Positions 40,590 to 49,685 of a stretch of 64,000 nucleotides of DNA are shown here, in pieces; within the stretch, counting starts at the first letter, position 1, and every line of letters starts with the position of its first letter. The DNA comes from Mycobacteriales bacterium (GTDB taxonomy: Bacteria > Actinomycetota > Actinomycetes > DATLTS01): NCBI GenBank assembly GCA_035533475.1, contig DATLTS010000018.1:1-64000 (forward strand). The letters are read 5' to 3'. The notes under the pieces are model-generated. The model searched no databases and was not told where the DNA came from. It was given only the letters and a program-made list of their open reading frames with translations. Position numbers and translations under genes: made by a program.

Positions 40590-43500
40590 TCATCCACCGG
40601 GGTACCAGCCGAGGACATCGAGCGCGACGTTCACCGAGGATCCGCTGCTCTCCAGGTTGATCGTGCCGGTCGAGCTGAGCCGAACGATGACGAAGTTCGC
40701 GATCGCGGACGGACCCGCGTAGTTCAGCGTCGATGCGTTCGGCGCCGAGGCGTCACCTGGATACACCCGCAGGTTTCCCACCCCGGTGGACGGTCCGATC
40801 GCGGTCACCGATAGCAGCACGGCCGAGGCGTTCGACGGCACATTGCCGGTCCCGGCGATCTTCACCGCGTACCCGGTGCCGGCAGCCAGTGGCCCGTTCA
40901 GCGTGCCGACATGATCCGTGCCGGGCCGGGTGTCGAGAACCCGCACCGGGGTTTGCGTTGCCAGCGTCGCGGTGGAGTCCAGGTAACCGACGACGTCGAT
41001 TGCCAAGTTCACGGGCGAGCCCGCGGAGACGACGTCGATCTTGCCGTCGGCCGGCAGCTGCACCACATCGAACACGGCGTGCGTCTGCCCCGCCACGTAG
41101 TTGATCGACGACGCGTTCGGCACGGCGGCCCCGTCCGGGAACACCCGCAGGTTGCCCCCGCTGCTCGGCCCGATCGCGGTGACGTTGACCAGCACCGCAG
41201 CGGCGCCGATCGGCACCCCGTCCGCGCCGGTCACCGTGAACCCGTAGGTCTTGCCCGCGGCCAAGGTGCCGGCCGTGGTGCCGGTGCCGTAGCGGGTGTC
41301 GATGGCCCGCACCGGGGCTTGCGGGTGCAATCCGGATGCCGAGGTGTAGAAGCCCACCACGTCGATGACCACGTTGCTCGCCGATCCGGCGGAGTACACA
41401 TCGATCTTCCCGTCGGCAGGAAGCTGGACGACCGCGAAGTTCGCGGTCCCTTGCCCGGGCACATAGTTGACCGTCGACGCGTTCGGCAGCGAGGCACCGT
41501 CCGGGTAGACCCGCAGGTTCCCGGCCCCCGCCGGATTCACCGCGGTCACGTTGAGGGCAACCGCGACCGCGTCGCTCGGCACCCCGTCCATCCCGGCAAC
41601 GGTGATCGCGGCGTCGTGACCTGCCGCCAGCGGTCCGGCGATCGAACCGATCCGGCTGGTGGGCCGGGTGTCCAACAGCCGCTGCGGGGTCTCCGGCACA
41701 TAGCCGGCTATACCAACCGCGAAAACGGTCCCCGTCAGACTCGCGAGCGTCGGGGTCGACGTCCCAGAAGCCGTCCAGTTCAGACACGGTGACGCACCGC
41801 CGCTTCCCGGCACGTACACCGCGGGCGGGCTCACCGACGCGTACTGGCCGGTGGCCGAGTCGTAGTAGTCCAGGACGCTGCCATCCGTACCAGGTGGGCA
41901 GAGCGAGATCGCCAGATTCTGGCTACCCGAGCTGACCTTGACGTCGAAGTACACGCCACTCGAGGTAAAGCTAGGCGAAGCCGTCTGCGGATTGCCCGAG
42001 TAGAACCCGGTAGTGATCGCGTCCCCGCTGCCGGCGCCAGTCAAGGTTTGGCCCCCGTAACTGCTCGTCGAGGATCCGTTGCCCGAAATCTGGTCGATCT
42101 CGGTGACATAAGTGAACTCCGCCGCTGGCACCGCCGCAGACGACCCACCCGGCGTCGTTACGGTGACATACACCGGACCGGCTCCGCCGATAGCTGGGGA
42201 CACCGCATCGATCTCACTGTCGGACACCACGGCGAACGACTTGGCAGGTGTGTCGGCCAACACCACCGAAGTGGCCCCCGTGAACCCGCTCCCGGTGATC
42301 TTCACAGGCGTACCACCAGTGATCGGCCCGCTGGTTGGGCTTAGCCCGGTGACGCTCGGCGTCGGACCGGTGAACGGAGGGGCGAGCGTGGTCGCGCTGG
42401 ACGAGGCGCTGGGACCCGTGAAGTCGTCGTTGCTTGCAGAGACCGCAATCGGGTACTTGGTCGAGTAGAGAAGCCCAGTCCAGGTAACGGTGTACTTCTG
42501 GCCCGAAGGCGAGGCGGTGGCAGAGGTCTGTGTCGCAGTCGACGAGGTGCCGGTGGTCGGGTTGGTGCAGCTGAAGCTCTGCGACGCCGTCGGGCTGGTC
42601 GGGATCACCGTACAGGTCACGGTGTTTGTTCCCTCGGTCAAGGCGACCGTGTACTGGGTAATGGCCGAACCGCCATTGTCGGTAGGTTGGCTGAAGCCAA
42701 TGGTCACCGAGCCGCTGCCTCCGCTGGCGATGAGCCCAGTGGGCGCGGTCGGCTTCGTCACCGCGACCAGATGCGCCCCGCTGGAATCGTAAACGACGTC
42801 GTAGTCCTCGGACGGGGACAAGACCCGGCCGTCGACGGTGGCGAAGCTGGTGCTTCCTGGGTTGCCCGCCACCACCGGGAAGGTCGCGCCCTCGGCCGGC
42901 AGATAACCGGCCGCGTTGAAGATCTGCGAGTTGCCACCCAACGAACTCGACGCGGCGGAGAGCTGGTCGTTACTCCCGGCCCCGGCGATATTGACGTCGA
43001 GCGTGCCACCCGAGCCCTGGCTGTAGGCGCCGCTCACCGTGAAGGTGCCGATCTGGTGCGGTGTGCCGCTGCCCGGCTCCACGGTTCCGCCGCTGTTGTC
43101 AACCGTGCCCGAGACTTGCCCGTCACCGGACAGGACGCCGCCACCGAGGCTGAAAGTTCCCGAGCCAAGGTTGAGCGTCGAGGTGGTCGTCCCTGACGGC
43201 TGGTTGATGTCCGTGACCGCCCCGCTGCCCGACTGCGAATAACTGGGGGCGGTCAGCGTCCCTCCGTCGAGTAGGGAGACATTTCCGGTGTTGGTCAAGC
43301 CGCCCGACAGCACTAGCGTGGCGTGGTTGAGCGAGAGGGTTCCACCGTTGGTCGCCAAGGTGAGCAGCTGCGCGCCCGAAGCGTCGAGAAGATTGCCGCC
43401 GTTGACCAATTCGACCGTGGCCTCGTTGTCGGTCACCGGAGACGACGCCGGCAGGGTGAGCGTGCCGTTATTCGCCTCGAAGGTTCCCCCGGTCAATGCA

Positions 43501-46500
43501 CCTGCGGTCGTATCCAGGTTCTGCAGGTCGCCGGAGACGGTCGTGGCAACTCCGAGGCTGTCGATCAGACCGTGGTTGACGAACGTCCCGCTCATCGTCC
43601 GCCCGGCGCTAGCCCATGAGGAGGTGTCCTGCGAGGTGATCGTCCCGCCGGCCGCGTTCGTGAACGTCGCCCCCGAACCAACCGACACCACCACCGCGTC
43701 GTTGAAGTACGTCTGGTCCAACACCAGGGTGCCGTCGTTGCTGAGCGAGTTCGGCACCGACAACGTCGTCGTCCCGGTGCTCCCGACCCCCAGGGCGTCC
43801 ACCGTGACCCCGGCCGGGATGTTCCCGTTTAGCGTGGGGCTCACCTCCACATCGACCTGCCCACACCCGGTCGTGCAACCCGCGAACGACCCCGGGAAGT
43901 TCAGCGTGCCCGAAGCCACCGTGATCGGGCTGCCAGTCACCTGGCCACCGTTCCAGTCCAACGTCGCGGTCCCAACCGAGATCCCGCCGCTGTTCGTCAC
44001 ACTCCCCGGATTGGACAGCGTCAGCGTGTCCGCGGCCTTGGTCGACGACAGCGTGGCACCCGAGCCGGTGGTCAACGTGCCGTCGCTGGCCAGCGAACCG
44101 GACCAGGACGTGTTCACGTCCACATTCAGCGAGCCGTCGTTGACGAACGTCCCGCTCAACGTCCGCCCGGCACTGCCATATGAGGCGGTGTCCTGCGAGG
44201 TGATCGTCCCGCCGGCCGCGTTCGTTAACTTCGCCCCCGAACCAACCAACACCACCACCGCGTCGTTGTAGTACGACTGGTCCAACAGCAGCGTGCCGTG
44301 GTTGCTGAGCGAGTTCGGCACCGACAACGACGTCGTCCCGGTGTTACCGATCCCCAGGGCATCCACAACCTGACCCGCCGGGATGCCCCCGGTCAGCGTC
44401 GAGCCTCCCTCCAGGTAGAAGGGAATACTCGCGGCGGTATGGCTTGCGAGGTCCAGCGTGCCGTTTAGGATCGTGAATCCGGACGCTGCATTCGCACCGG
44501 AGATCGTCCCACCTTGATAATCGAAGGTGGCGGCTTGAAGACTGAGCGTCCCGTCGACGACCAGACCGCCGCCGGCAGCCTGGGTAAATATCTGACCCGC
44601 CGCGAGGGTTAAGGACACTCCAGATTCGACGTCGAGTGAACCCCTGTTGATGAAGGACGTGCCCGTCGGCACGATCGAACTGGCGGTCGCAAAGTTGACT
44701 GCGCCCTGGTTGACGAAGGTACCGATCAGCGTCCGCCCCGCGCTAGCCCATGAGGAGGTATCCTGCGAGGTGATCGTCCCGCCGGCCGCGTTCGTGAACG
44801 TCGCCCCCGAACCAACCGACACCACCACCGCGTCATTGTTGTACCCCTGGTCCAACAGCAGCGTGCCGTAGTTCGTGAGCGAGTTAGGCACCGACAACGT
44901 CGTCGTCCCGGTGTTGGCGTTGTCCTTAGTCTCCACCGTGACCCCGGCCGGAATGTTCCCGGCTAATGTCGAGGTCCCATCCCCCACGTTCACCTGCCCA
45001 CACCCGGTCGAGCAGCCCGCGAACGACACCGGGAAGTTCAGCGTGCCGGAAGCCATCGTGATCGGACTACCAGACACCGTGCCACCGTTCCAGTCCAGCG
45101 TCCCGGTTCCGACCGAGATCCCGCCGCTGTTCGTCACACTCCCCGGAGCCGACAGCGTCAGCGTGTCCGAGCCGGCCGTTGCCGACAGTGCACCCCCACC
45201 GGTGGTCAACGTGCCGTCGCTGGCCAGCGAACCGGACCAGGACGTGTTCACGTCCACATTCAGCGAGCCGTCGTTGACGAACGTCCCGCTCAACGTCCGC
45301 CCGGCGCTGCCATATGAGGTGGTGTCCTGCGAGGTGATCGTCCCGCCGGCCGCGTTCGTGAACGTCGCCCCCGTACCAACCGAAACGGTCACCGCGTCGT
45401 TGTTGTACCCCTGGTCCAACAGCAGCGTGCCGTAGTTCGTGAGCGAGTTCGGCACCGAAAACGTCGTCGTCCCGGTGTTGGCGTTGTCCTTAGTCTCCAC
45501 CGTGACCCCGGCGGGGATGTTACCGACGAGCTTTGACGTCCCATCCCCCACGTTCACCTGCCCACACCCGGTCGAGCAGCCCGCGAAGGACCCCGGAAAG
45601 TTAATCGTGCCGGAAGTCAACGTGATCGGACTACCGGTCACCGTTCCGCCGTTCCAGTCCAGGGTCGTGCCGACCGTGGCCGTGCTGCCGACAGAGATCC
45701 CGCCGCTGTTCGTCACACTCCCCGGATTGGACAGCGTCAGCGTGTCCGTGGCGTTGGTCGACGACAGGGTCGCACCCGAGCCGGTGGTCAACGTGCCGTC
45801 GCTGGCCAGCGAACCGGACCAGGACGTGTTCACGTCCACATTCAGCGTGCCGTCGTTGACGAACGTCCCGCTCAACGTCCGCCCGGCACTGCCATATGAG
45901 GCGGTGTCCTGCGAGGTGATCGTCCCGCCGGCCGCGTTCGTTAACGTCGCCCCCGAACCAACCGACACCACCACCGCGTCGTTGAAGAACGACTGGTCCA
46001 ACAGCAGCGTGCCATCGTTGCTGAGCGAGTTCGGCACCGACAACGTCGTCGTCCCGGTGTTCCCGACCCCCAGGGCGTCCACGGTGACCCCGGCCGGGAT
46101 GTTCCCGTTCAGCGTGGGGCTCACCTCCACATCGACCTGCCCACACCCGGTCGTGCAACCCGCGAACGACCCCGGGAAGTTCAGCGTGCCCGAAGCCACC
46201 GCGATCGGGCTGCCGGTCACCTGGCCACCGTTCCAGTCCAACGTCGCGGTCCCAACCGAGATCCCACCGCTGTTCGTCACACTCCCCGGATTGGACAGCG
46301 TCAGCGTGTCCGAGCTGGCCGTCGACGACAGGGTCGCACCCGAGCCGGTGGTCAACGTGCCGTCGCTGGACAGCGCACCGGACCAGGACGTGTTCACGTC
46401 CACATTCAGCGAGCCGTCGTTGACGAACGTCCCGCTCAACGTCCGCCCTGCGCTAGCCCATGAGGAGGTGTCCTGCGAGGTGATCGTCCCGCCGGTCGCG

Positions 46501-46994
46501 TTCGTGAACGTCGCCCCGGTAGCAACCGACACCGTCACCGCGCCGCTGACATACGACTGGTCCAACAGCAGCGTGCCGCCGGCTGCCACCGTAGACCCGG
46601 TCAGGCTGGTGTTTCCGGTAAGGCTCAGGGTCAACTGACCGGTATTGTTTGGCTCGACCAGGTCAAGCGTCTGGCTTCCGGTGCCGCTGCCGGCCCCGAC
46701 AACTAACGCAAGTACCGACGTGCTGGCGTTGAGTGTGACCTTGTACGTACCGGCCGTAGTTATGCAGACCACGTCCGTGGGCCCCGGCACCATTGTGGTG
46801 CTCCAGTCTGAGGCGGTGGACCAGGATCCCCCAGAGGTATTCGTCCAGGTGTCCGTGCAGACGGGAGGAAGAAGAACGGCAGCGGCGTGCCCGGGTCGGA
46901 GGAACCAGCCGGCGACCAGCGCGGCGGCTAGGCAGAGCAGCACGACCCAGGCGCGGCGAACATGACGGAACTGACGGATCGCGATAGCTGCCAC
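40590..46994 (-). CDS. Giant secreted repeat protein (six 190-residue repeats, Fn3, IPT, DTR)
   Basis: About 2,134 residues. A basic N-terminus and helix AWVVLLCLAAALVAGWFL form a signal peptide. Residues about 145-1,130 hold six repeats of 188-194 residues; each opens with GTLLLDQ (or GTLVLDQ), then GGTITSQDT, RTLSGTFVNDG, NVDVNTSWSG, and most contain a Cys pair in SFAGC-x-TGCGQV. These read as beta-strand ladders like passenger domains of adhesins. A lower-complexity beta region, an Fn3 domain (near KPTAPTGLIASGGSGS), an IPT/TIG domain, a TEIDQISGNG module and three DTR modules follow. An extracellular adhesin or matrix protein is likely. The start is uncertain (46994 or as far as 47138). 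Confidence 0.82.
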   Translation of the reverse strand: MAAIAIRQFRHVRRAWVVLLCLAAALVAGWFLRPGHAAAVLLPPVCTDTWTNTSGGSWSTASDWSTTMVPGPTDVVCITTAGTYKVTLNASTSVLALVVGAGSGTGSQTLDLVEPNNTGQLTLSLTGNTSLTGSTVAAGGTLLLDQSYVSGAVTVSVATGATFTNATGGTITSQDTSSWASAGRTLSGTFVNDGSLNVDVNTSWSGALSSDGTLTTGSGATLSSTASSDTLTLSNPGSVTNSGGISVGTATLDWNGGQVTGSPIAVASGTLNFPGSFAGCTTGCGQVDVEVSPTLNGNIPAGVTVDALGVGNTGTTTLSVPNSLSNDGTLLLDQSFFNDAVVVSVGSGATLTNAAGGTITSQDTASYGSAGRTLSGTFVNDGTLNVDVNTSWSGSLASDGTLTTGSGATLSSTNATDTLTLSNPGSVTNSGGISVGSTATVGTTLDWNGGTVTGSPITLTSGTINFPGSFAGCSTGCGQVNVGDGTSKLVGNIPAGVTVETKDNANTGTTTFSVPNSLTNYGTLLLDQGYNNDAVTVSVGTGATFTNAAGGTITSQDTTSYGSAGRTLSGTFVNDGSLNVDVNTSWSGSLASDGTLTTGGGALSATAGSDTLTLSAPGSVTNSGGISVGTGTLDWNGGTVSGSPITMASGTLNFPVSFAGCSTGCGQVNVGDGTSTLAGNIPAGVTVETKDNANTGTTTLSVPNSLTNYGTLLLDQGYNNDAVVVSVGSGATFTNAAGGTITSQDTSSWASAGRTLIGTFVNQGAVNFATASSIVPTGTSFINRGSLDVESGVSLTLAAGQIFTQAAGGGLVVDGTLSLQAATFDYQGGTISGANAASGFTILNGTLDLASHTAASIPFYLEGGSTLTGGIPAGQVVDALGIGNTGTTSLSVPNSLSNHGTLLLDQSYYNDAVVVLVGSGAKLTNAAGGTITSQDTASYGSAGRTLSGTFVNDGSLNVDVNTSWSGSLASDGTLTTGSGATLSSTKAADTLTLSNPGSVTNSGGISVGTATLDWNGGQVTGSPITVASGTLNFPGSFAGCTTGCGQVDVEVSPTLNGNIPAGVTVDALGVGSTGTTTLSVPNSLSNDGTLVLDQTYFNDAVVVSVGSGATFTNAAGGTITSQDTSSWASAGRTMSGTFVNHGLIDSLGVATTVSGDLQNLDTTAGALTGGTFEANNGTLTLPASSPVTDNEATVELVNGGNLLDASGAQLLTLATNGGTLSLNHATLVLSGGLTNTGNVSLLDGGTLTAPSYSQSGSGAVTDINQPSGTTTSTLNLGSGTFSLGGGVLSGDGQVSGTVDNSGGTVEPGSGTPHQIGTFTVSGAYSQGSGGTLDVNIAGAGSNDQLSAASSSLGGNSQIFNAAGYLPAEGATFPVVAGNPGSTSFATVDGRVLSPSEDYDVVYDSSGAHLVAVTKPTAPTGLIASGGSGSVTIGFSQPTDNGGSAITQYTVALTEGTNTVTCTVIPTSPTASQSFSCTNPTTGTSSTATQTSATASPSGQKYTVTWTGLLYSTKYPIAVSASNDDFTGPSASSSATTLAPPFTGPTPSVTGLSPTSGPITGGTPVKITGSGFTGATSVVLADTPAKSFAVVSDSEIDAVSPAIGGAGPVYVTVTTPGGSSAAVPAAEFTYVTEIDQISGNGSSTSSYGGQTLTGAGSGDAITTGFYSGNPQTASPSFTSSGVYFDVKVSSGSQNLAISLCPPGTDGSVLDYYDSATGQYASVSPPAVYVPGSGGASPCLNWTASGTSTPTLASLTGTVFAVGIAGYVPETPQRLLDTRPTSRIGSIAGPLAAGHDAAITVAGMDGVPSDAVAVALNVTAVNPAGAGNLRVYPDGASLPNASTVNYVPGQGTANFAVVQLPADGKIDVYSAGSASNVVIDVVGFYTSASGLHPQAPVRAIDTRYGTGTTAGTLAAGKTYGFTVTGADGVPIGAAAVLVNVTAIGPSSGGNLRVFPDGAAVPNASSINYVAGQTHAVFDVVQLPADGKIDVVSAGSPVNLAIDVVGYLDSTATLATQTPVRVLDTRPGTDHVGTLNGPLAAGTGYAVKIAGTGNVPSNASAVLLSVTAIGPSTGVGNLRVYPGDASAPNASTLNYAGPSAIANFVIVRLSSTGTINLESSGSSVNVALDVLGWYPGG
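42113..42376. repeat. 264-bp segment duplicated at 37641-37904 (copy 2)
   Basis: The partner of 37641-37904; both encode the IPT/TIG domain (VTGLSPTSGP, then GGTPVKITGSGFTG). Most differences are silent third-base changes. Confidence 0.8.
43569..46577 (-). repeat. Six tandem coding repeats of about 564-582 bp
   Basis: GTLLLDQ codon anchors occur at 46557-46577, 45993-46013, 45411-45431, 44847-44867, 44277-44297 and 43713-43733, giving unit lengths 564, 582, 564, 570 and 564 bp; the sixth unit is partial. Units 1 and 5 are almost identical over about 290 bp (43741-44032 against 46021-46312). Unit 4 is divergent in its middle. Confidence 0.9.
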
Positions 46995-47195
46995 CGCTGG
47001 GCCCCCGCACCTGTGATTCCACCGGAAGCGAAGCCCGCTTCCGAGTGCAGCGCCGACTATCACAGGGCTTGCCGCATTTCGGCGCTCGTACAGGAAACAA
47101 TGAGCCGAACGTTTGCTCAAGCAGCCTGTTCTGACCACGCACGCCTGGTTACGAGTGACCAGGTGGCGAACACCCGAACGCCGGCCGACTCCCGA
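46995..47195. other. Leader region upstream of the repeat protein
   Basis: Two hairpins are visible on the minus strand: CCTGGT-n8-ACCAGG (near 47140) and GGAAGC-gggcttc-GCTTCC (near 47030). They may be leader structure. I could not match them to a c-di-GMP or c-di-AMP riboswitch. Confidence 0.35.
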
Positions 47196-47417
47196 TCAGC
47201 TGCCAGGCGTCGGGGCGGGCACCGGGCAGCACTCGTGCTGTACCGGACCGTAGGCGGTGCGCCGGACGATCTCGTGCGGCTTCACCCACCGGAAACAGGC
47301 GGGGCAGACGCTGTCCGCATCCACCCGGAACGCGTGGTCCTCGACTCCCCCGACCGGGTCGACCACAGGGGACAGCGGGAGGAGGGACACCGACGACCAC
47401 GCATCCGGTCGCTCCAT
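47196..47417 (-). CDS. Small zinc-ribbon-like protein, hypothetical
   Basis: A 73-residue protein with SVCPACFRWVKPHEIVRRTA and a downstream CC pair (QHECCP), giving a likely C-x-x-C/C-C metal site. I know similar short actinobacterial proteins but no function. GGGAGG directly before the ATG at 47417 supports that start over 47477. Confidence 0.65.
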   Translation of the reverse strand: MERPDAWSSVSLLPLSPVVDPVGGVEDHAFRVDADSVCPACFRWVKPHEIVRRTAYGPVQHECCPVPAPTPGS

Positions 47418-47538
47418 CTCGCCTCCCGGTGGGTCGCCGAACCGAGTCTCCCCCGGAATCAGACCCGGGCGGGTCACGACCGGATCACATTTGCGACCCG
47501 CCTCGTTTGCCGCCGGGCCGCTCGGGGATCATGACCCG

Positions 47539-47781
47539 GTGCCCCCCACGAGACGGCCGGGCGCCGCCGGCCTGTTCCTCGCGGTGGCGCTGTTCTGGGG
47601 GTCGGTCACCCTGGTGGTCGCGGTCGTCGTCGTGCTCGACGCGTTCTTCCTCTGGCCGCAGTCGCACGGGGTGGGCAAGGTCCTCGACGGACTCCTGATG
47701 CTCGCCGCCGTCGCCCTGCTCGGCTTCCTCGTCCGGACCAGCCTGCGGAGGGCTCGGCCGACCGACACGGGCTCGCGCTGA
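47539..47781 (+). CDS. Small two-helix membrane protein, hypothetical
   Basis: An 80-residue protein with helices GLFLAVALFWGSVTLVVAVV and KVLDGLLMLAAVALLGFLVR, and basic ends. No family is recognised. It lies 47 bases before the AI-2E transporter gene on the same strand and may be co-expressed. The GTG start at 47539 lacks a ribosome site, so a leaderless start is likely. Confidence 0.6.
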   Translation: MPPTRRPGAAGLFLAVALFWGSVTLVVAVVVVLDAFFLWPQSHGVGKVLDGLLMLAAVALLGFLVRTSLRRARPTDTGSR

Positions 47782-47828
47782 ACCGCCGGCTACTTCCACC
47801 GGGAGCCGGACTGGGGCAGGCTGGACGG

Positions 47829-48983
47829 ATGGAGCCCACGGAGACCGCCGCCCCCCTTGGCGCCGAGATCGGGGTGATGCTGCCACCGGCGGATACCGGC
47901 AGCGCGCCCTCGTCGCCGCTGCAGGTGCCGCCGCTGCTCCGGGACGCCGCCGGCTGGGTGTGGCGGCTGCTGGTCCTGGCGGTCGGCGCCTACGCGCTCG
48001 TCCAGCTCTTCGACAAGCTGTACCTGCTCGTCCTGCCGATCCTCGGCGCCATCTTCATCGCGGCGCTGCTCCGGCCGATCGTGCAGACCTTCCGCAATCG
48101 CGGCTTCCCGCGCGCGGTAGCGACCTGGACCACGCTGCTGCTCGGGTTCGCGGCGATGGGCAGCGCCGTGTTCTTCGTCTCCTACCGGATCTCCTCCGAG
48201 TCCGCCATCCTGCGGACCTCGGCCACCCGGCTGGTGAACAACCTCCGCAACGTCGCGGTGCGCGACCTGCACGTCGCGCCCGCCTCGGTGGACAACCTGC
48301 AGACCCGGCTCGTGCACTACATCAACACCCACCACAGCACGGTCGTGCACGGCGTCGTGTCCACCACGCTGGTCGTGGCCGAGGCACTGACCGGCGCCAT
48401 CCTCGGCTTCTTCATCTGCTTCTTCCTGCTCTACGACGGCGATCGGATCTGGGATTGGCTGGTCGGGCTGTTCCCGCGCCCGCACCGGAGCCGGATCCAC
48501 GAGGCAGGTGAGGAAGCCTGGGGCCGGATCTCGGGTTGGGTCCGTGGCACCTTCCTGATCGCGCTGTTCCACTCCACCGTCGTAGCCATCACCCTGACCG
48601 CACTCGGCGCTCCCCTGGTCGCACCGCTGGCGCTGATCGTGTTCCTCGGCAGCTTCATCCCGATCATCGGGTCGATCATCTTCGGCGGCCTCGCCGCGTT
48701 GGTCACCCTGGTCGACGCGGGCGTCGGATCGGCGCTCATCCTGGTCGGCGTGTTGGTCCTCGACAGCCAGGTGGAGGCCCACCTCCTCCAACCTTTCCTG
48801 GTCGGCCGCTACGTGCGGCTGCACCCGCTGGCCGTCGTCATCGTCATCGCCGGCGGCGGTTTCCTGGAGGGCGTGCCAGGGGCGATCATCGCGTTGCCGC
48901 TGACCTCGGCCATGTTCGCCGCCGCCGTGTCATTGCGGGACACCGCGGCGCGCAGCCGGCTGGAGGTCCCGGACACGTCGTGA
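47829..48983 (+). CDS. AI-2E family (PerM/YdiK-like) transporter
   Basis: The 384-residue protein shows the AI-2E family layout: N-terminal helices LLVLAVGAYALVQLFDKLYL and LVLPILGAIFIAALLRPIV, a long extracytoplasmic loop with a coiled segment, then GFFICFFLLYDGDRIWDWLVG, FLIALFHSTVVAITLTALG, LALIVFLGSFIPIIGSIIFG, and the closing QVEAHLLQPFLVGRYVRLHPLAVV motif. Members export small molecules or exchange ions with protons; the substrate is unknown. Confidence 0.9.
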   Translation: MEPTETAAPLGAEIGVMLPPADTGSAPSSPLQVPPLLRDAAGWVWRLLVLAVGAYALVQLFDKLYLLVLPILGAIFIAALLRPIVQTFRNRGFPRAVATWTTLLLGFAAMGSAVFFVSYRISSESAILRTSATRLVNNLRNVAVRDLHVAPASVDNLQTRLVHYINTHHSTVVHGVVSTTLVVAEALTGAILGFFICFFLLYDGDRIWDWLVGLFPRPHRSRIHEAGEEAWGRISGWVRGTFLIALFHSTVVAITLTALGAPLVAPLALIVFLGSFIPIIGSIIFGGLAALVTLVDAGVGSALILVGVLVLDSQVEAHLLQPFLVGRYVRLHPLAVVIVIAGGGFLEGVPGAIIALPLTSAMFAAAVSLRDTAARSRLEVPDTS

Positions 48984-48998
48984 ACCGGGCCGGGCGGC

Positions 48999-49685
48999 TC
49001 AGTTCCCGTTGACCGTCGCGAGCGTGCCGAACGGGGTGACCGCGAGGTCGCCGCGACATGCCTGAACCCGCTTGCCGGAGCCGTCCGCCGCCGTCGCCGA
49101 CACCCGGACCTGTCCCGGCTCGCCGGGCAGGCTCACGCCGAGCCACGCCGGCTGCTCGATCTGGTCCTGTGCGCAAAGCCCGGTGGAGCTCCGGAACGTG
49201 TTGAAGACGACCGTCGCGTAGCCGTGCGCCGGGTTCGGTTGCCCGGCGGCGATCGGGGCGCTGCCGGCTGGCAGGAGCACCTCGCGGTCCGGGTAGGACG
49301 GCCTGCGAACCACCTGCCCCCCGAGCGGACGTCCGGCGCTGTCCAACGCCACCACCCCCGGATACCCGATCAGGGTGCACGGCCCGGGCCCGGTGTTGCG
49401 GAACTCGAGGAACGCGGCCTGGTCCCCGCCCGTGCCGGCGGTGATCGCCGGCAACGCGACCTGGAGCCGAGACAGGGCGCACGCCGGCACCAGCACCGCC
49501 GTGGCACGCAGGCTCGGCGTCAGCCGAAGCGACGGCGTCTCCCGGACCGACGGCAACCCGGTGGCCAGGACGACCGGTGCCGGTGACCGGGTGGGAGTCA
49601 CGGCAGGGACCGGGTGGCTGTGGGCACACCCGGCCCCAACGAGTACCACCGCCGCTCCCCCGGCCAGTCCGGCGAACCGCCTCAC
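48999..49685 (-). CDS. DUF4232 domain lipoprotein
   Basis: The 228-residue protein begins with a lipoprotein signal (lipobox VGAGC, Cys20), a Pro/Ser/Thr-rich linker and a DUF4232 domain (AFLEFRNTGPGPCTLIGYPG, VVFNTFRSSTGLCAQD, and a C-terminal Cys). It overlaps the stop of the beta-propeller protein gene by 4 bases (GTGA), so both are translated together and are probably partners outside the cell. Function unknown. Confidence 0.85.
   Translation of the reverse strand: MRRFAGLAGGAAVVLVGAGCAHSHPVPAVTPTRSPAPVVLATGLPSVRETPSLRLTPSLRATAVLVPACALSRLQVALPAITAGTGGDQAAFLEFRNTGPGPCTLIGYPGVVALDSAGRPLGGQVVRRPSYPDREVLLPAGSAPIAAGQPNPAHGYATVVFNTFRSSTGLCAQDQIEQPAWLGVSLPGEPGQVRVSATAADGSGKRVQACRGDLAVTPFGTLATVNGN

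Noticed and set aside
43569-46577. CRISPR array
   Set aside because: The repeats are 564-582 bp coding units in frame within one protein, not short repeats with unique spacers.
43288-46638. Long plus-strand open frames (about 330, 190 and 400 residues) opposite the repeat gene
   Set aside because: They mirror the repeats of the minus-strand protein, with Val/Pro-rich composition created by its Gly/Thr/Ser codons, and have no start context or known domain.
46995-47195. c-di-GMP or c-di-AMP riboswitch before the giant gene
   Set aside because: Hairpins are present but the conserved GCAAA/GACGCAAAG or ydaO core bases are not found.
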